Under the pieces are notes generated by a model, which searched no databases, was not told the origin of the DNA, and saw only the letters and a program-made list of their open reading frames with translations. Both the position numbers and the translations under genes were made by a program. Below are positions 33,799-42,731 of a stretch of 59,840 nt of DNA, piece after piece (within the stretch, counting starts at the first letter, position 1; each line of letters begins with the position of its first letter). This DNA comes from JBCBSS01 sp039819065 (GTDB taxonomy: Bacteria; Bacteroidota; Bacteroidia; Cytophagales; Cyclobacteriaceae): assembly GCA_039819065.1 (NCBI GenBank), contig JBCBSS010000025.1, positions 1 through 59,840 of the forward strand, in the 5' to 3' direction.

Positions 33799-34761
33799 AT
33801 GAAAGCAGATGAAAAGCCAATATCGAGTATAGACCTGGATGATTTCGTATCGTGTTTGCACGATGCGAATTATGTAGCTACGGAGCTTCGGTTTCCGTGG
33901 GGGCAGAATGGATATTATGCAAATACGCTATCGACTTTTGGTAAATCGTACCATAACCTACCTTCTTCCTATGTGCAGAATTTCTTCAAAATATATGTAT
34001 TGGAGAGAGGCAGAATGGTCAAGGTACATCAAACCAAATTCGTAGAACTGCAAAACTCAGCCATTTATGTTTCCAAACCGGGCGATATGAAGAAGTGGAA
34101 CCTCGTGGATAATCCACGTGGTTACTTCATCGCTTTTTCTAAGAGCTTTTTGCAGGCGCTGACCTACAGGAAGAATATGCTATTGGAGTTTCCTTTTCTG
34201 GCGCCGCATCATAAAGTGAAGTTCGATATTGGTAAGGACCTTAGAATGGAGTTATCAAGATTACTTTCTAAAATCTATGAGGCCTATAAAGTCAAAGACC
34301 CTTTTGCGTACGATTTGATCAAACTGTGGACGCTGGAAATATTGGTTTTGCTCAAAAGGTGCTATGAGATCGTTGAAAAAGTGAAGGTAACTGATGAAAA
34401 TGTATCTGCTTATATAAGCCACGATTTTCTGGAGCTACTGGAGGATCATTTTATTCAAGGCATTCAACAGCAGTTGATTTCTGCCAAAGGTGTGGCGGAA
34501 TTTGCGGATGAATTGCACATCAATGCTAGTCATTTGAATCACCATCTTAAGAAATACTTAGGTAAAACTGCTAAGTCTGTGATCATTGACCGCTATACCT
34601 TAGCTGCCAAGTGTAAGCTCATACATACCGATCTGTCTATATCAGATATCTGTTATATGTTAGGATTCGATAACCCTCCTTATTTCAGCCGTTTCTTCAA
34701 GAAGGCGGTAGGGATTTCCCCACAGGACTTCAGGAGTAGTTTTAGGGCAAATGCGATTTAA
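33799..34761 (+). CDS. AraC family transcriptional regulator
   Basis: The protein has 320 residues from ATG 33799, which has an AAGGA-like site 6 bp upstream; upstream starts at 33769 or 33760 are possible. The N-terminal part (about 25-190) is a cupin-like ligand domain as in many Bacteroidota AraC regulators. The C-terminal 100 residues have two helix-turn-helix motifs: VAEFADELHINASHLNHHLK and ISDICYMLGFDNPPYFSRFF followed by GISPQDFR. It follows AtoE on the same strand with two TTGTA/TACAA dyads before it. It may control its own gene, AtoE, or the minus-strand enzyme cluster that converges on it 12 bp downstream. Confidence 0.9.
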   Translation: MKADEKPISSIDLDDFVSCLHDANYVATELRFPWGQNGYYANTLSTFGKSYHNLPSSYVQNFFKIYVLERGRMVKVHQTKFVELQNSAIYVSKPGDMKKWNLVDNPRGYFIAFSKSFLQALTYRKNMLLEFPFLAPHHKVKFDIGKDLRMELSRLLSKIYEAYKVKDPFAYDLIKLWTLEILVLLKRCYEIVEKVKVTDENVSAYISHDFLELLEDHFIQGIQQQLISAKGVAEFADELHINASHLNHHLKKYLGKTAKSVIIDRYTLAAKCKLIHTDLSISDICYMLGFDNPPYFSRFFKKAVGISPQDFRSSFRANAI

Positions 34762-34773
34762 GAATTATCCGTC

Positions 34774-35349
34774 TCATTCTCTGACTGGCCCCCATATATT
34801 CTCGTGATTAATGCGCCATTGTCCCTCTGACTTTACCAGTATAAGTGTTGCGTGGGCTCGGGCTTTGAATTCAGAGCCATCGGGCTTGATACCGTAATTG
34901 TCTACATAAAGTACTACCCCTGCTCCTTTACTGCCGAAATCAAAAATCCGAATACTCTGAGAGACCGGAGTGAAGGTCCAATAGCTAAAAGAGGGAACAA
35001 ACGGGGCCCACATTTGTGTGTGTGCTTGGTATCCCTTAATGACCGTTTTCTGTTTTGAGTCAGTGAAATCAAAGGCCAGGAGTGTTTCATCATGCACGTA
35101 AAACCTGCTTACGTCAGCCATGGTAAATGTGGCTGTTTTATCCTTTGGACTCCAGGCTTTCCCCCAGGCATCGATGAAATTCAAAATCTCACCTTTTCTC
35201 TTTCCATTAGCATCAGAGGTATCATTCACCGCCGTCATTTGGGTGCCAGTTTCGCTATATATCTCCTTATCAAAGGGCAACAAGGTTAACAAAAGCAGTC
35301 CTAGCGCCACAGGTACCACGGCTTTATAATTTGTCCTAAAAGTCCTCAT
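34774..35349 (-). CDS. SnoaL-like protein with N-terminal membrane/signal segment
   Basis: The protein has 191 residues. It opens with a hydrophobic segment (VVPVALGLLLLTLLPF, about 11-27) that acts as a signal or anchor. The rest is an NTF2-like domain with FIDAWGKAWSPKDKTATFTM, a middle section WAPFVPSFSYWTF and closing strands ATLILVKSEGQWRINHENIW. The Trp-Arg-Ile end is typical of SnoaL-like secreted proteins. It is last of the minus-strand group with the F420-like reductase (18 bp upstream) and the epoxide hydrolase. Confidence 0.78.
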   Translation of the reverse strand: MRTFRTNYKAVVPVALGLLLLTLLPFDKEIYSETGTQMTAVNDTSDANGKRKGEILNFIDAWGKAWSPKDKTATFTMADVSRFYVHDETLLAFDFTDSKQKTVIKGYQAHTQMWAPFVPSFSYWTFTPVSQSIRIFDFGSKGAGVVLYVDNYGIKPDGSEFKARAHATLILVKSEGQWRINHENIWGPVRE

Positions 35350-35367
35350 TGTAGTGTTTTGTTTGTT

Positions 35368-36000
35368 TTAAGGATGCTGGTTCACGTCTGTCATTGCTTC
35401 CTCCAAAGACATGATCTTATTAGAATACTTACCATAAAGTTCTATATCCAGACTCCTGTTGAGCCCACCGTAAAACAAAGGAGCAAAACCTGCATTTTTG
35501 ATCATGTCCTCTGCTAGTTGCCTGACCTCGTTATTATCAGTTGTGAATAGCACTGCTATGGGATAGTCTCTATGACCTTCCTCTAACGAGGCTGCGTAAT
35601 GAGACGAGAAGGCTTTAACGACAGTAGCTTCAGGTAGCTTTTTTTGCAAGTCTTCCCCGGCAGAAAGGCCATTTAGGTTAGCACGCTTTAATTTTCCTTC
35701 AGGTGTCCATACTACTGGGTTGGTCAAGTCAATGATGACTTTATCCTTGCCACGGAGTTTTGGAATTAATTGTTCAATTGTACCATAGTTAATAGCCAAT
35801 AGAATAACATCGGCAAAGTCTATGGTTTCATCTATCGTTCCAATACTTGCATTGTCCAGACCGTGGAGCAGGTGTTGTAGTTTCTTTGGGTTACGAGAAC
35901 TGAACTTGACTTCATAACCCGCTTTGCTCCAAAGTTTACCCAATTGAGCCCCCATATTACCTGCGCCGATGACTCCTATCTTTCTATTCTTAGTTTCCAT
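35368..36000 (-). CDS. NADP-dependent F420-type oxidoreductase family protein
   Basis: The protein has 210 residues from ATG 36000; a start at 36084 would add 28 residues of non-family sequence. Rossmann motif GVIGAGNMGAQLGKLWSKAG (about 8-27), then SSRNPKK, where Arg suits NADP(H). The later motif VIIDLTNPVVW and KAFSSHYA are typical of the coenzyme-F420-dependent NADP reductase fold. In Bacteroidota, which lack F420, such proteins are NADPH-dependent reductases of unknown substrate. It is in line with the epoxide hydrolase (103 bp upstream) and a SnoaL-like gene. Confidence 0.85.
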   Translation of the reverse strand: METKNRKIGVIGAGNMGAQLGKLWSKAGYEVKFSSRNPKKLQHLLHGLDNASIGTIDETIDFADVILLAINYGTIEQLIPKLRGKDKVIIDLTNPVVWTPEGKLKRANLNGLSAGEDLQKKLPEATVVKAFSSHYAASLEEGHRDYPIAVLFTTDNNEVRQLAEDMIKNAGFAPLFYGGLNRSLDIELYGKYSNKIMSLEEAMTDVNQHP

Positions 36001-36102
36001 TTTCTGATTGTTTTTCCGCTTTTGATAATGTGACTTTCTGATTATTTCTATTAGAATGACGGCTAGAGCCTGTACCCAACCCACCTAAGCCCTTAAATGC
36101 AT

Positions 36103-37323
36103 TTAGTATTTTGAAAAGAAGTTTTGAACGTCAGCTACAAACTCTTCAGGGGCTTCCATTCCAGGGAAGTGACCTCCTTCTGCCATTTTTGACCATTGCT
36201 GTATGTTATAATACTGTTCGGCCCAACTTCTGGGAGGGTGTGCGTTCAAATAGTCTTTTGGAAAATGGATTAATGCAGTTGGAATGTCAATTTTCTCTTC
36301 TGGATAAAAGGCGCCATTAGTCTCCCTGAGCAGTCCACCGTAGAAATTGATCGAGCTGCCCATATTGTCATTGACCAAGTAATACATGACCATGTCCAGG
36401 AGGTCATCTTTGCTGAAACTGTTTTCAATGTCTCCCTTATGGTCACTCCATATCTGTATTTTCTCTAAGAACCATGCGGCGCTACCTACGGGATTGTCTT
36501 GTAAAGTAAGTGCCACAGTCATTGGCTTGATCAATTGCATAGGGAAGTAAGTCATTTCCTGCTGAGCGTAAGCATTTGATTTATCGGTCCATTCCTTCTC
36601 TTCTTGGGTTAGTTCTTTAGCAGAGGGCCCCACAGCAAGGTTTTGATAATGAATGGCTATCAAATCTTCCGGGTAGAGTTGTGCCAATTGCGTTTGTACC
36701 AGTCCGCCTAAATCACCTGCTGCAGAGAAGAATTTATTATAGCCAAGCACCTTAGTCATTAATACATGGTATAACTCGGCGGTGGATTTCGGACCGATCA
36801 TATTAGCGGGTTTTCCTGAAAACCCATACCCCGGTAGTGAGGGTAAAACCAAATCAAATGGTTGAGATTTGGACCCATATTTTGAAGGGTTAATAAACCC
36901 GTCTATGGTCTTAAAGTACTCAGCCGGAGATCCTGGCCAGCCGTGGCTGATTAATAGAGGGCGTGCACCTTCTTGCTCGCTCTTGATGTGATAGTAGTGA
37001 AGGTCAATTCCATTGATGTTGACGATGTACTGAGGATACTGATTGAGCTTAGTTTCGAATCTTCGCCAATCATAATCCTTAGACCAGTATTCCACCAGTT
37101 CCTTCATGTATTGGAAGTCTGCTCCCATACTCCAATTACCTTGGTCAAATGAGACAGGCCATCTGTAGCCTTCCACCTTTTTCTGAATTTCCTCAAGTTT
37201 GGCATTCGAAATATTCACCTTAAATGGTGTGGGTTCATATTTGACGTCCTGAGCGTTTGCTACAACTGAAGCCACTATCAGTGAGATAAATAGCATGCTG
37301 GAAATTGATTTTAACGTTTTCAT
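36103..37323 (-). CDS. Secreted epoxide hydrolase (EHN domain plus alpha/beta hydrolase)
   Basis: The protein has 406 residues with a signal peptide ending VANAQD. An epoxide hydrolase N-terminal (EHN) domain occupies about 30-140 (PFKVNISNAKLEEIQKKVEG, YDWRRFETKLNQYPQY). The hydrolase core has HGWPGS at the oxyanion site and the elbow AAGDLGGLVQ with Asp as nucleophile. The late GGHFPGMEAPE gives the His, and Tyr residues of the lid are plausible. It opens epoxides to diols, here in the periplasm. A TTTTGGT direct repeat at 21-bp spacing lies 60-90 bp upstream, so it probably leads the operon that ends with the SnoaL-like gene at 34774. Confidence 0.9.
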   Translation of the reverse strand: MKTLKSISSMLFISLIVASVVANAQDVKYEPTPFKVNISNAKLEEIQKKVEGYRWPVSFDQGNWSMGADFQYMKELVEYWSKDYDWRRFETKLNQYPQYIVNINGIDLHYYHIKSEQEGARPLLISHGWPGSPAEYFKTIDGFINPSKYGSKSQPFDLVLPSLPGYGFSGKPANMIGPKSTAELYHVLMTKVLGYNKFFSAAGDLGGLVQTQLAQLYPEDLIAIHYQNLAVGPSAKELTQEEKEWTDKSNAYAQQEMTYFPMQLIKPMTVALTLQDNPVGSAAWFLEKIQIWSDHKGDIENSFSKDDLLDMVMYYLVNDNMGSSINFYGGLLRETNGAFYPEEKIDIPTALIHFPKDYLNAHPPRSWAEQYYNIQQWSKMAEGGHFPGMEAPEEFVADVQNFFSKY

Positions 37324-37383
37324 CTTAGTAGATCTTTGTTTTCTAATGATGTAAAGTTCTCGAATTGACAGGCCTGGTGGTTA

Positions 37384-37411
37384 ACCAAAAACCTTGACCT
37401 AACGACCAAAA
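37384..37411 (-). promoter_or_regulatory. 21-bp-spaced direct repeat upstream of the epoxide hydrolase operon
   Basis: ACCAAAA at 37384-37390 and 37405-37411 (TTTTGGT twice on the coding strand), exactly 21 bp apart and 61-88 bp upstream of the start codon. Confidence 0.55.
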
Positions 37412-37502
37412 CTTAAGCAATCCTTATTGCCAGTACGACTTTGGGGTTTTGATCGGGATGATGGGCGTAGTGCATGGTTTTAGCATTTTTTCATTAGTCA
37501 GT

Positions 37503-38354
37503 TTAATTGTCATGCAAATCCAAAAAGGCCATATCCTCATCAGAAAGTAAATTTTCACCAATGCTGGCATTTTCACGTAGATGATCCAGGTTTGAAGTGC
37601 CAGGTATGGCAATGATGTTGGGAGAATAATGTAATAGCCAGACAAGTGCCGCTTGATGAAGTGATAACTCGTGTTTTTCGGCTACCACTTTTAGTTTGGC
37701 TTTTCCAACCACATGCCCTGCATCCAGTGGATACCATGGAATGAAGGCAATGTCATGCTTTTTCGTAAAGTCAAGAACGTCCTCAGATTTGCGGTCGTGA
37801 TAGCTGTATCTGTTTTGGACGCTGGCTATAGGAGCGATTTTTATGACCTTTTCAATTTCCTGCACGCTCACCTCAGAAAGCCCTATGTGCTTGATCAGCC
37901 CTTCATCCTGAACATCTTTCATGAATCCGATTTGATCCTCTAAAGGGATCTTTGGGTCTATTCTATGCAGTTGGTACAGATCAATTTGTTCCAGTTTTAG
38001 CCGTTGAAGGCTACCCTCAAGTGCTTTTCTCATTCTATCCGGTCTGTTGTTGATCTTCCACGTACCACCCGGGCGTTCATAGCCCACTTTGGTAGCAATA
38101 ACCATGTCTTCCGGGTAGGGGTGCAAAGCTTCACCAATGAGCAGTTCTGATATGTCAGGACCGTAACTATCAGCTGTATCAATGAAGTTAATGCCTAGCT
38201 TGGGCAACTCTTGCAATAGATGAATCATTGCTTTGTGGTCGTCAGGTGGTCCATAGCCACCCTTACCGGTTATGCGCAGGGCACCAAAACCCAGGCGATT
38301 GATTGTAGTGTTCCCACCTAATGAAAAGGTTTGTGTAATACCGAGTTTTTCCAT
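37503..38354 (-). CDS. Aldo/keto reductase
   Basis: The protein has 283 residues forming the TIM-barrel AKR fold. The active-site set is visible: Asp and Tyr in FIDTADSYG (about 57-63), Lys in VIATKVGY (about 90) and His in YQLHRIDP (about 127). The GFGALRITG and SNLDHLRENASIG stretches belong to cofactor and barrel regions. It reduces aldehydes or ketones with NADPH; the subfamily is unspecific. It lies 64 bp downstream of the SDR at 38419 and is probably co-transcribed with it. Confidence 0.92.
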   Translation of the reverse strand: MEKLGITQTFSLGGNTTINRLGFGALRITGKGGYGPPDDHKAMIHLLQELPKLGINFIDTADSYGPDISELLIGEALHPYPEDMVIATKVGYERPGGTWKINNRPDRMRKALEGSLQRLKLEQIDLYQLHRIDPKIPLEDQIGFMKDVQDEGLIKHIGLSEVSVQEIEKVIKIAPIASVQNRYSYHDRKSEDVLDFTKKHDIAFIPWYPLDAGHVVGKAKLKVVAEKHELSLHQAALVWLLHYSPNIIAIPGTSNLDHLRENASIGENLLSDEDMAFLDLHDN

Positions 38355-38418
38355 CCTCTTTTTTGCTTTAGTTCTTAACTGAATGAATAAATTTAGAGCG
38401 ATTGCTTAAGCAGTTTGA

Positions 38419-39273
38419 TCAGACTTTAGCCTCAGTAAATGCTGTGTTTAATGAGAGCTCTTCCCACTTATCAATCTCACCGGATAGTCGCTTCATTTTC
38501 TGTCTCATCGCATTGATGGCACTTTCTCCTAGTGGGAAGTTCAATGGTGGGTTGGCATTATAGGCCAGGGTGACGATAGCTTTTGCGGCCAGGTAAGGAT
38601 CACCCACTTGGCTGCCATTATCACTTACCAACCATGCGCGAAACTCCCCAACAGACTGGTGGTAATCATCAATCCTTTGCTTGGTTTGCTTTAGCGAAGT
38701 TCCAGCCCATTCTGTACGAAAAGGCCCTGGCTCAACGGTGGTCACTTTAATGCCGAGATGCCCTGCTTCCTTGGCAATGGCCTCACTGAAACCTTCAAGG
38801 GCATATTTACTGGCATTGTAAATACCGGCACCTGGATAAGAAACGAATCCGCCAACTGATGAGATTTGAATGAGGTGACCTGCTTTTTGTTTCCTCATTA
38901 TGGGCAGGACCATTTGTGTGACATATAATGCGCCAAACAAATTGGTTTCAAGCTGTTGCCGCACTTCTTCATCACTTGATTCTTCCACTGCACCTATCAA
39001 ACCGTATCCCGCATTATTGACTACAATATCTATCTTGCCAAAGCGATTATGTACGTCGGAGACCACTTGATTAACCTGCTTTTGATTTCTTACGTCGAGC
39101 AAATATGCGAAGGTGTTGCCTGGTAGAATAGCTTCAGTGGTAGCGATCTGCTCTTCCTTCCTCACCGTACCAACGGCTATATCTCCAGCTTCACTTATGG
39201 CATGCATGAGCTCTTTTCCGAATCCACTGGAAACACCTGTTACCAGCCACACTTTTTGATCTGTAGCTTTCAT
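38419..39273 (-). CDS. SDR family oxidoreductase (paralogue of the SDR at 19010)
   Basis: The protein has 284 residues: TGVSSGFG, the NNAGYGLIGAVEE block, Ser of QISSVGG, YNASK with Tyr and Lys, then EPGPFRTEWAGTSLK. The last motif and the 70-residue tail are shared with the SDR at 19010-19855, so both come from one duplication. It leads a two-gene unit with the aldo/keto reductase. The sequence ATGATGACACTTTTT upstream (39349-39363) matches the RND operon control region. Confidence 0.91.
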   Translation of the reverse strand: MKATDQKVWLVTGVSSGFGKELMHAISEAGDIAVGTVRKEEQIATTEAILPGNTFAYLLDVRNQKQVNQVVSDVHNRFGKIDIVVNNAGYGLIGAVEESSDEEVRQQLETNLFGALYVTQMVLPIMRKQKAGHLIQISSVGGFVSYPGAGIYNASKYALEGFSEAIAKEAGHLGIKVTTVEPGPFRTEWAGTSLKQTKQRIDDYHQSVGEFRAWLVSDNGSQVGDPYLAAKAIVTLAYNANPPLNFPLGESAINAMRQKMKRLSGEIDKWEELSLNTAFTEAKV

Positions 39274-39348
39274 TGTTTTTACTTTTAAGTGAAAATTGAA
39301 TTAAAGATCGAAAACAATACAGATGAGCAATTGATAAGAATCAAAGGG

Positions 39349-39363
39349 ATGATGACACTTTTT
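39349..39363 (-). promoter_or_regulatory. Shared 15-mer half-site upstream of the SDR/AKR unit
   Basis: ATGATGACACTTTTT (AAAAAGTGTCATCAT on the coding strand) is identical to 17507-17521 upstream of the RND operon and lies 76 bp before the SDR start. A second half-site at 21 bp is not clear here. Confidence 0.4.
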
Positions 39364-39518
39364 AGTGAAGGTGGTATTTGATTCTGGAACAAGGTAGTCG
39401 TCCAGAGTAATGTAGATATAGGCTATGTCATTATAGCACTTGAGGTTGGTTTGGCTTTAGGTTCGAACCATCGAAGTAACCAGCTTCTAAGCTTTATTAG
39501 CTGAGTTTTGCGTTGCGT

Positions 39519-40925
39519 TTATATTCTAATGATAACGACTGTGGTGAAGAAGTCGGTGGCGCTATTGCTGGCGGGCCTGGCACGCGTATAATTACTTTCA
39601 AAAAAGTGACTGTACACGGTTATGAGATTAATGTATTTATTCAAAGCATAAACGACTGCAATGTCTCCCTGACTTCCCAAGTACTTTTGTGCGCTTGCGT
39701 CTGGGAATATAGAAGGAAAACCACCAGGATTCATTAGCCCGTCTTGTACAGCCGATCTCCAGTAAAAATCATAACTCAGCGTAGAGATTAACTTCTTATT
39801 AAATATCCACGTGAACGAAGGGCCTGTGAAGGTGAGGTTCGTGGGAAAGGTCAGTGTTCCAAAAGCACCCCTTAAATTAGATTGCAAAGGAAAATAGGGA
39901 TTGAATGTGTTTATAGTGTTATCCAGACTATCTCGATCGCCGGTAGTGTAGTACCCTCTTAGGCCATACCTAAAGACAGACTTATTGCTTATTGTGTGTG
40001 ATTTACCAGCTTTAAATGCTATCTGATTAGCAGAAACATTTAAGCTTTTAGCTACTTGCCCGGTTTGCAAGATTGACTCTATGCCATAGTCCCAACCCTT
40101 TCTTTTTCCATACAACCTTAGCCCAAGTGAGTGCCTTACATCTTTGACCACCGGGAATCCGGCCTGGTGTAAAAATGAGAGCTCCCGAATCCCGGCATAA
40201 AAAGGCTCTATGATTAGGCTACCGTTATTGTTTAGGTCGTAATCAATATAACTTCCCCATACCATTTTGTCGCCAGTGAATGATTGGTCATCAAAAATGC
40301 CGAAATCTTGCCTGACAAATTCAGCATAAAAAGACTTGAGGTTCAGTTTTTTGGATGAATAGATAATACTCAGGCCATCGAACGTATAGCGTACGTTCGT
40401 ACCATCTCGAACAGCAAAAAGGCTGGAGCTACCAAATTGCATCTCCTGCCTTCCCAATCTCAATTTCAGATTTTTCTCGCCAGATTGTAGTAGTTCAATA
40501 TCTGCGAAGAGATTCAATACATATAGCTGGTTCTCATCTACTAACCGAGGGCCTTCGTTTCTGCCATTTTGAAGGCCGCTCAACACTTCTCCGTATATTC
40601 TGAATTGCCGTCCGTAGTTTAAAGACCCATGAATCCCATACCTGGAAAGCAAATATGCATCGGTTGTTTGATCCTCAAAGCCGAGCCTTACTGTCTCAAG
40701 GGTCTGCCTTATTTCCCCGCCAAATGATATATACCAATCCGTATTGCTTGAGATTGGGTTGTACTTTAACCGGTCAGGCCAATAGGGTAGAGGCAGTGAA
40801 TCCTTCAAGGTGTAGTAGTCTTCGTCAAACCTGAGTTCCAGAAAAGGGTGGTTGATGGATGATTTTTGTCCTGCTACTTCAACGGCAATTGAGCATATTA
40901 TAACAAGAATAAAATACCGCTTCAT
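39519..40925 (-). CDS. Alginate-export-type outer membrane beta-barrel protein
   Basis: The protein has 468 residues with a signal peptide ending EVAGQ. From about 60 on, alternating strands fill the length: WYISFGGEIRQTLETVRLGF, LRLGRQEMQFGSSSLFAVRDG, YGLRGYYTTGDRDS. The last residues end in an aromatic-rich, even-spaced pattern. The blocks match the alginate export (AlgE-like) porin domain. In Bacteroidota these proteins are general or substrate-specific porins; alginate need not be the cargo. It is downstream of the SnoaL/hydrolase pair (85-bp gap), and may help to admit their substrate. Confidence 0.82.
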   Translation of the reverse strand: MKRYFILVIICSIAVEVAGQKSSINHPFLELRFDEDYYTLKDSLPLPYWPDRLKYNPISSNTDWYISFGGEIRQTLETVRLGFEDQTTDAYLLSRYGIHGSLNYGRQFRIYGEVLSGLQNGRNEGPRLVDENQLYVLNLFADIELLQSGEKNLKLRLGRQEMQFGSSSLFAVRDGTNVRYTFDGLSIIYSSKKLNLKSFYAEFVRQDFGIFDDQSFTGDKMVWGSYIDYDLNNNGSLIIEPFYAGIRELSFLHQAGFPVVKDVRHSLGLRLYGKRKGWDYGIESILQTGQVAKSLNVSANQIAFKAGKSHTISNKSVFRYGLRGYYTTGDRDSLDNTINTFNPYFPLQSNLRGAFGTLTFPTNLTFTGPSFTWIFNKKLISTLSYDFYWRSAVQDGLMNPGGFPSIFPDASAQKYLGSQGDIAVVYALNKYINLITVYSHFFESNYTRARPASNSATDFFTTVVIIRI

Positions 40926-41010
40926 GCTTTCTTTAAGATTGGCTTAGGTTGTTGTTCTACCAGAAACTGATTGGTTTCTAAAAGCACAGCAATTCGAATA
41001 GAGGAAGTGC

Positions 41011-41484
41011 TCATGCATTGGTTTTGTAGGAATAGGCATCTTCACCATCATTGGCTTCTCCGATACCACTAAACGCACCAACGCCATTAACGTATCCGGC
41101 ATACTCTCGTATATGTCGTGCTTTGCCATCTTCAATGACGAATAACATCATCAATTGATTGCCGTAGGGCTTGCCTTGAATGGTTCCATGCGTCCATGAT
41201 TCGCAACCTATCTCATTGCCGTTGGCAATGACGTTTCTCAATTCCCAAGTGGTTCGCGTCACACCGGCATGGTGCTTAAAAAGTTGTACCATAGAGGCCT
41301 TATCTTTATGAAGCCCCTGGAACCCGTCAACTGGGGCAAACCAGGTCAGGTCTTCGTGCAGCATCTCCAAAAAAGGATCCCATTCACCTGTTTGTGCTCC
41401 ATGATCAAGTCTTTTAAAGAGCTCTAAAGCAGCTTTTAGGGCTTCTTCATTTACTGGCTCTGGTCTGAATTCGTCCATGTTCAT
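41011..41484 (-). CDS. SnoaL-like / NTF2-like protein
   Basis: The protein has 157 residues, no signal peptide. ALELFKRLDHGAQTGEWDPFLEMLHEDLTWFAPVDG forms the helices and first strands. FKHHAGVTRTTWELRNVIANG and YGNQLMMLFVIEDGKARHIREY follow, giving the usual NTF2 fold and its closing IREY strand. It starts 2 bp after the stop of the hydrolase at 41487, so the two are translated from one message and may act in sequence on one substrate. Confidence 0.83.
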   Translation of the reverse strand: MNMDEFRPEPVNEEALKAALELFKRLDHGAQTGEWDPFLEMLHEDLTWFAPVDGFQGLHKDKASMVQLFKHHAGVTRTTWELRNVIANGNEIGCESWTHGTIQGKPYGNQLMMLFVIEDGKARHIREYAGYVNGVGAFSGIGEANDGEDAYSYKTNA

Positions 41485-41486
41485 GT

Positions 41487-42452
41487 CTATCGTTTGTTTG
41501 CTTTGAAAAATTTTATCAATTCCTGAGCGAGAAATTCAGGTGCCTCTTCAGCCACCATATGGCCGCAATTTGGAATGAGTCCACCAGTTACATTATCTGA
41601 TATCAGGCTAAGCTGATCTTTTGTCATTGGTAAGCTAAACTGACCTCCATAGGCCAATACAGGTTGCTTGATCTTGCCCTTGGCGATGGCTGTTTTGAAT
41701 TGTTCTGTAGTGAGAAGTAAGTCTCTATACCAACCGTTACTTCCTCTAATGCCTCCGGGCATGGTATAGGTTCTGAGGTATTCTTGTTTGTCTTCTTCCG
41801 AAATTGACTCAGGATTATAGAGCATGATGCCGTAGAAAAAGTCAATAAACTCTTTTTCTTTACCGCGTATGAGAGTTTCAGGTAAGTCTGAAGTAGCATT
41901 GAATCCAAAATGCCAGAGGCCGGTGCCGATCATTCCGCCAAAAGTGCTTAACTGGCCTATGTTGACGCTAGGAAGCGGCTCATCCAAATAGCTCAAGGTT
42001 TTCACCTCATCAGGATAGTTGGCTGCATATAGATAGGCCGGTAATGCCCCCATATCCCAACCGACAACATGGATCTTTTCCGTGATTCCAGCTTGTTTCA
42101 TAAGCTGGCGCATGTCTTCAACCAGGTTCTCTCCATCATACCCCGATATAGGCTTGTCAGAATCTCCATAACCTCTCATATCAGGGATGATCACTTTGTA
42201 TCCATTGTCTACCAGAACAGGAGCTACAAAACGCCAGTAATAGGACGTGCCTAACCACCCATGCATGAGCAACACGGGCTCACCATCTCCAGCAACTCGG
42301 TAGTGAATGCGTGTTCCATTTACAAAGGCTCGGTGGTGTTCAAACTGTTTAAACTTTTTAGCTTGGGTCTCCTTGAATTGCGAATTGTCCTGTGCCCATA
42401 TGGATGAAATGGACATGACCACAATGGCCAGTGTAAGCATGATTTTTTTCAT
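41487..42452 (-). CDS. Secreted alpha/beta hydrolase, epoxide hydrolase-like
   Basis: The protein has 321 residues with a signal peptide ending SIWAQ. MHGWLGTSYYW gives the oxyanion region. The elbow VVGWDMGALPAYLYA has Asp at the nucleophile site, again the epoxide hydrolase/dehalogenase type. A cap domain spans about 165-255. The C-terminal His lies in PNCGHMVAEEAPEFLAQEL. It leads the unit with a SnoaL-like gene and the porin. The AraC gene at 42732 lies upstream on the same strand and may regulate it. Confidence 0.88.
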   Translation of the reverse strand: MKKIMLTLAIVVMSISSIWAQDNSQFKETQAKKFKQFEHHRAFVNGTRIHYRVAGDGEPVLLMHGWLGTSYYWRFVAPVLVDNGYKVIIPDMRGYGDSDKPISGYDGENLVEDMRQLMKQAGITEKIHVVGWDMGALPAYLYAANYPDEVKTLSYLDEPLPSVNIGQLSTFGGMIGTGLWHFGFNATSDLPETLIRGKEKEFIDFFYGIMLYNPESISEEDKQEYLRTYTMPGGIRGSNGWYRDLLLTTEQFKTAIAKGKIKQPVLAYGGQFSLPMTKDQLSLISDNVTGGLIPNCGHMVAEEAPEFLAQELIKFFKANKR

Positions 42453-42606
42453 GATTGTAGATTTTGGTTTGATTTTTTGAAAAGCCGATGCATGCTGTGG
42501 CTAGCATGCGTCGTTGTGATTCCTTCCAACTTTTTTTGAAGCTACGAGCGGCTTCCGGCCTTAACGTGTAGATAGTATCAAGCGAAAAGTCTGTATAGGT
42601 AATCAT

Positions 42607-42631
42607 GACCCAAATGTCCTACTGGTCGACC
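42607..42631 (-). promoter_or_regulatory. Weak 21-bp-spaced GGTC repeat upstream of the hydrolase/porin unit
   Basis: GACC at 42607-42610 and 42628-42631 (GGTC twice on the coding strand). The match is only four bases, so it is much weaker than the other repeats of this type. Confidence 0.25.
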
Positions 42632-42731
42632 TTACCGTGTTTCGGTTTCTTGCTTGATACTATAAGAATCTTGCTCGGAAATCCGACCTTTTAAAGTAGT
42701 TGAAATGATAGGCCCGATCTTGCAAATGAGT

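Noticed and set aside
36001..36084. Upstream extension of the F420-type reductase
   Set aside because: The added residues are unlike the family, whose N-terminus begins just before the GxGxxG motif.
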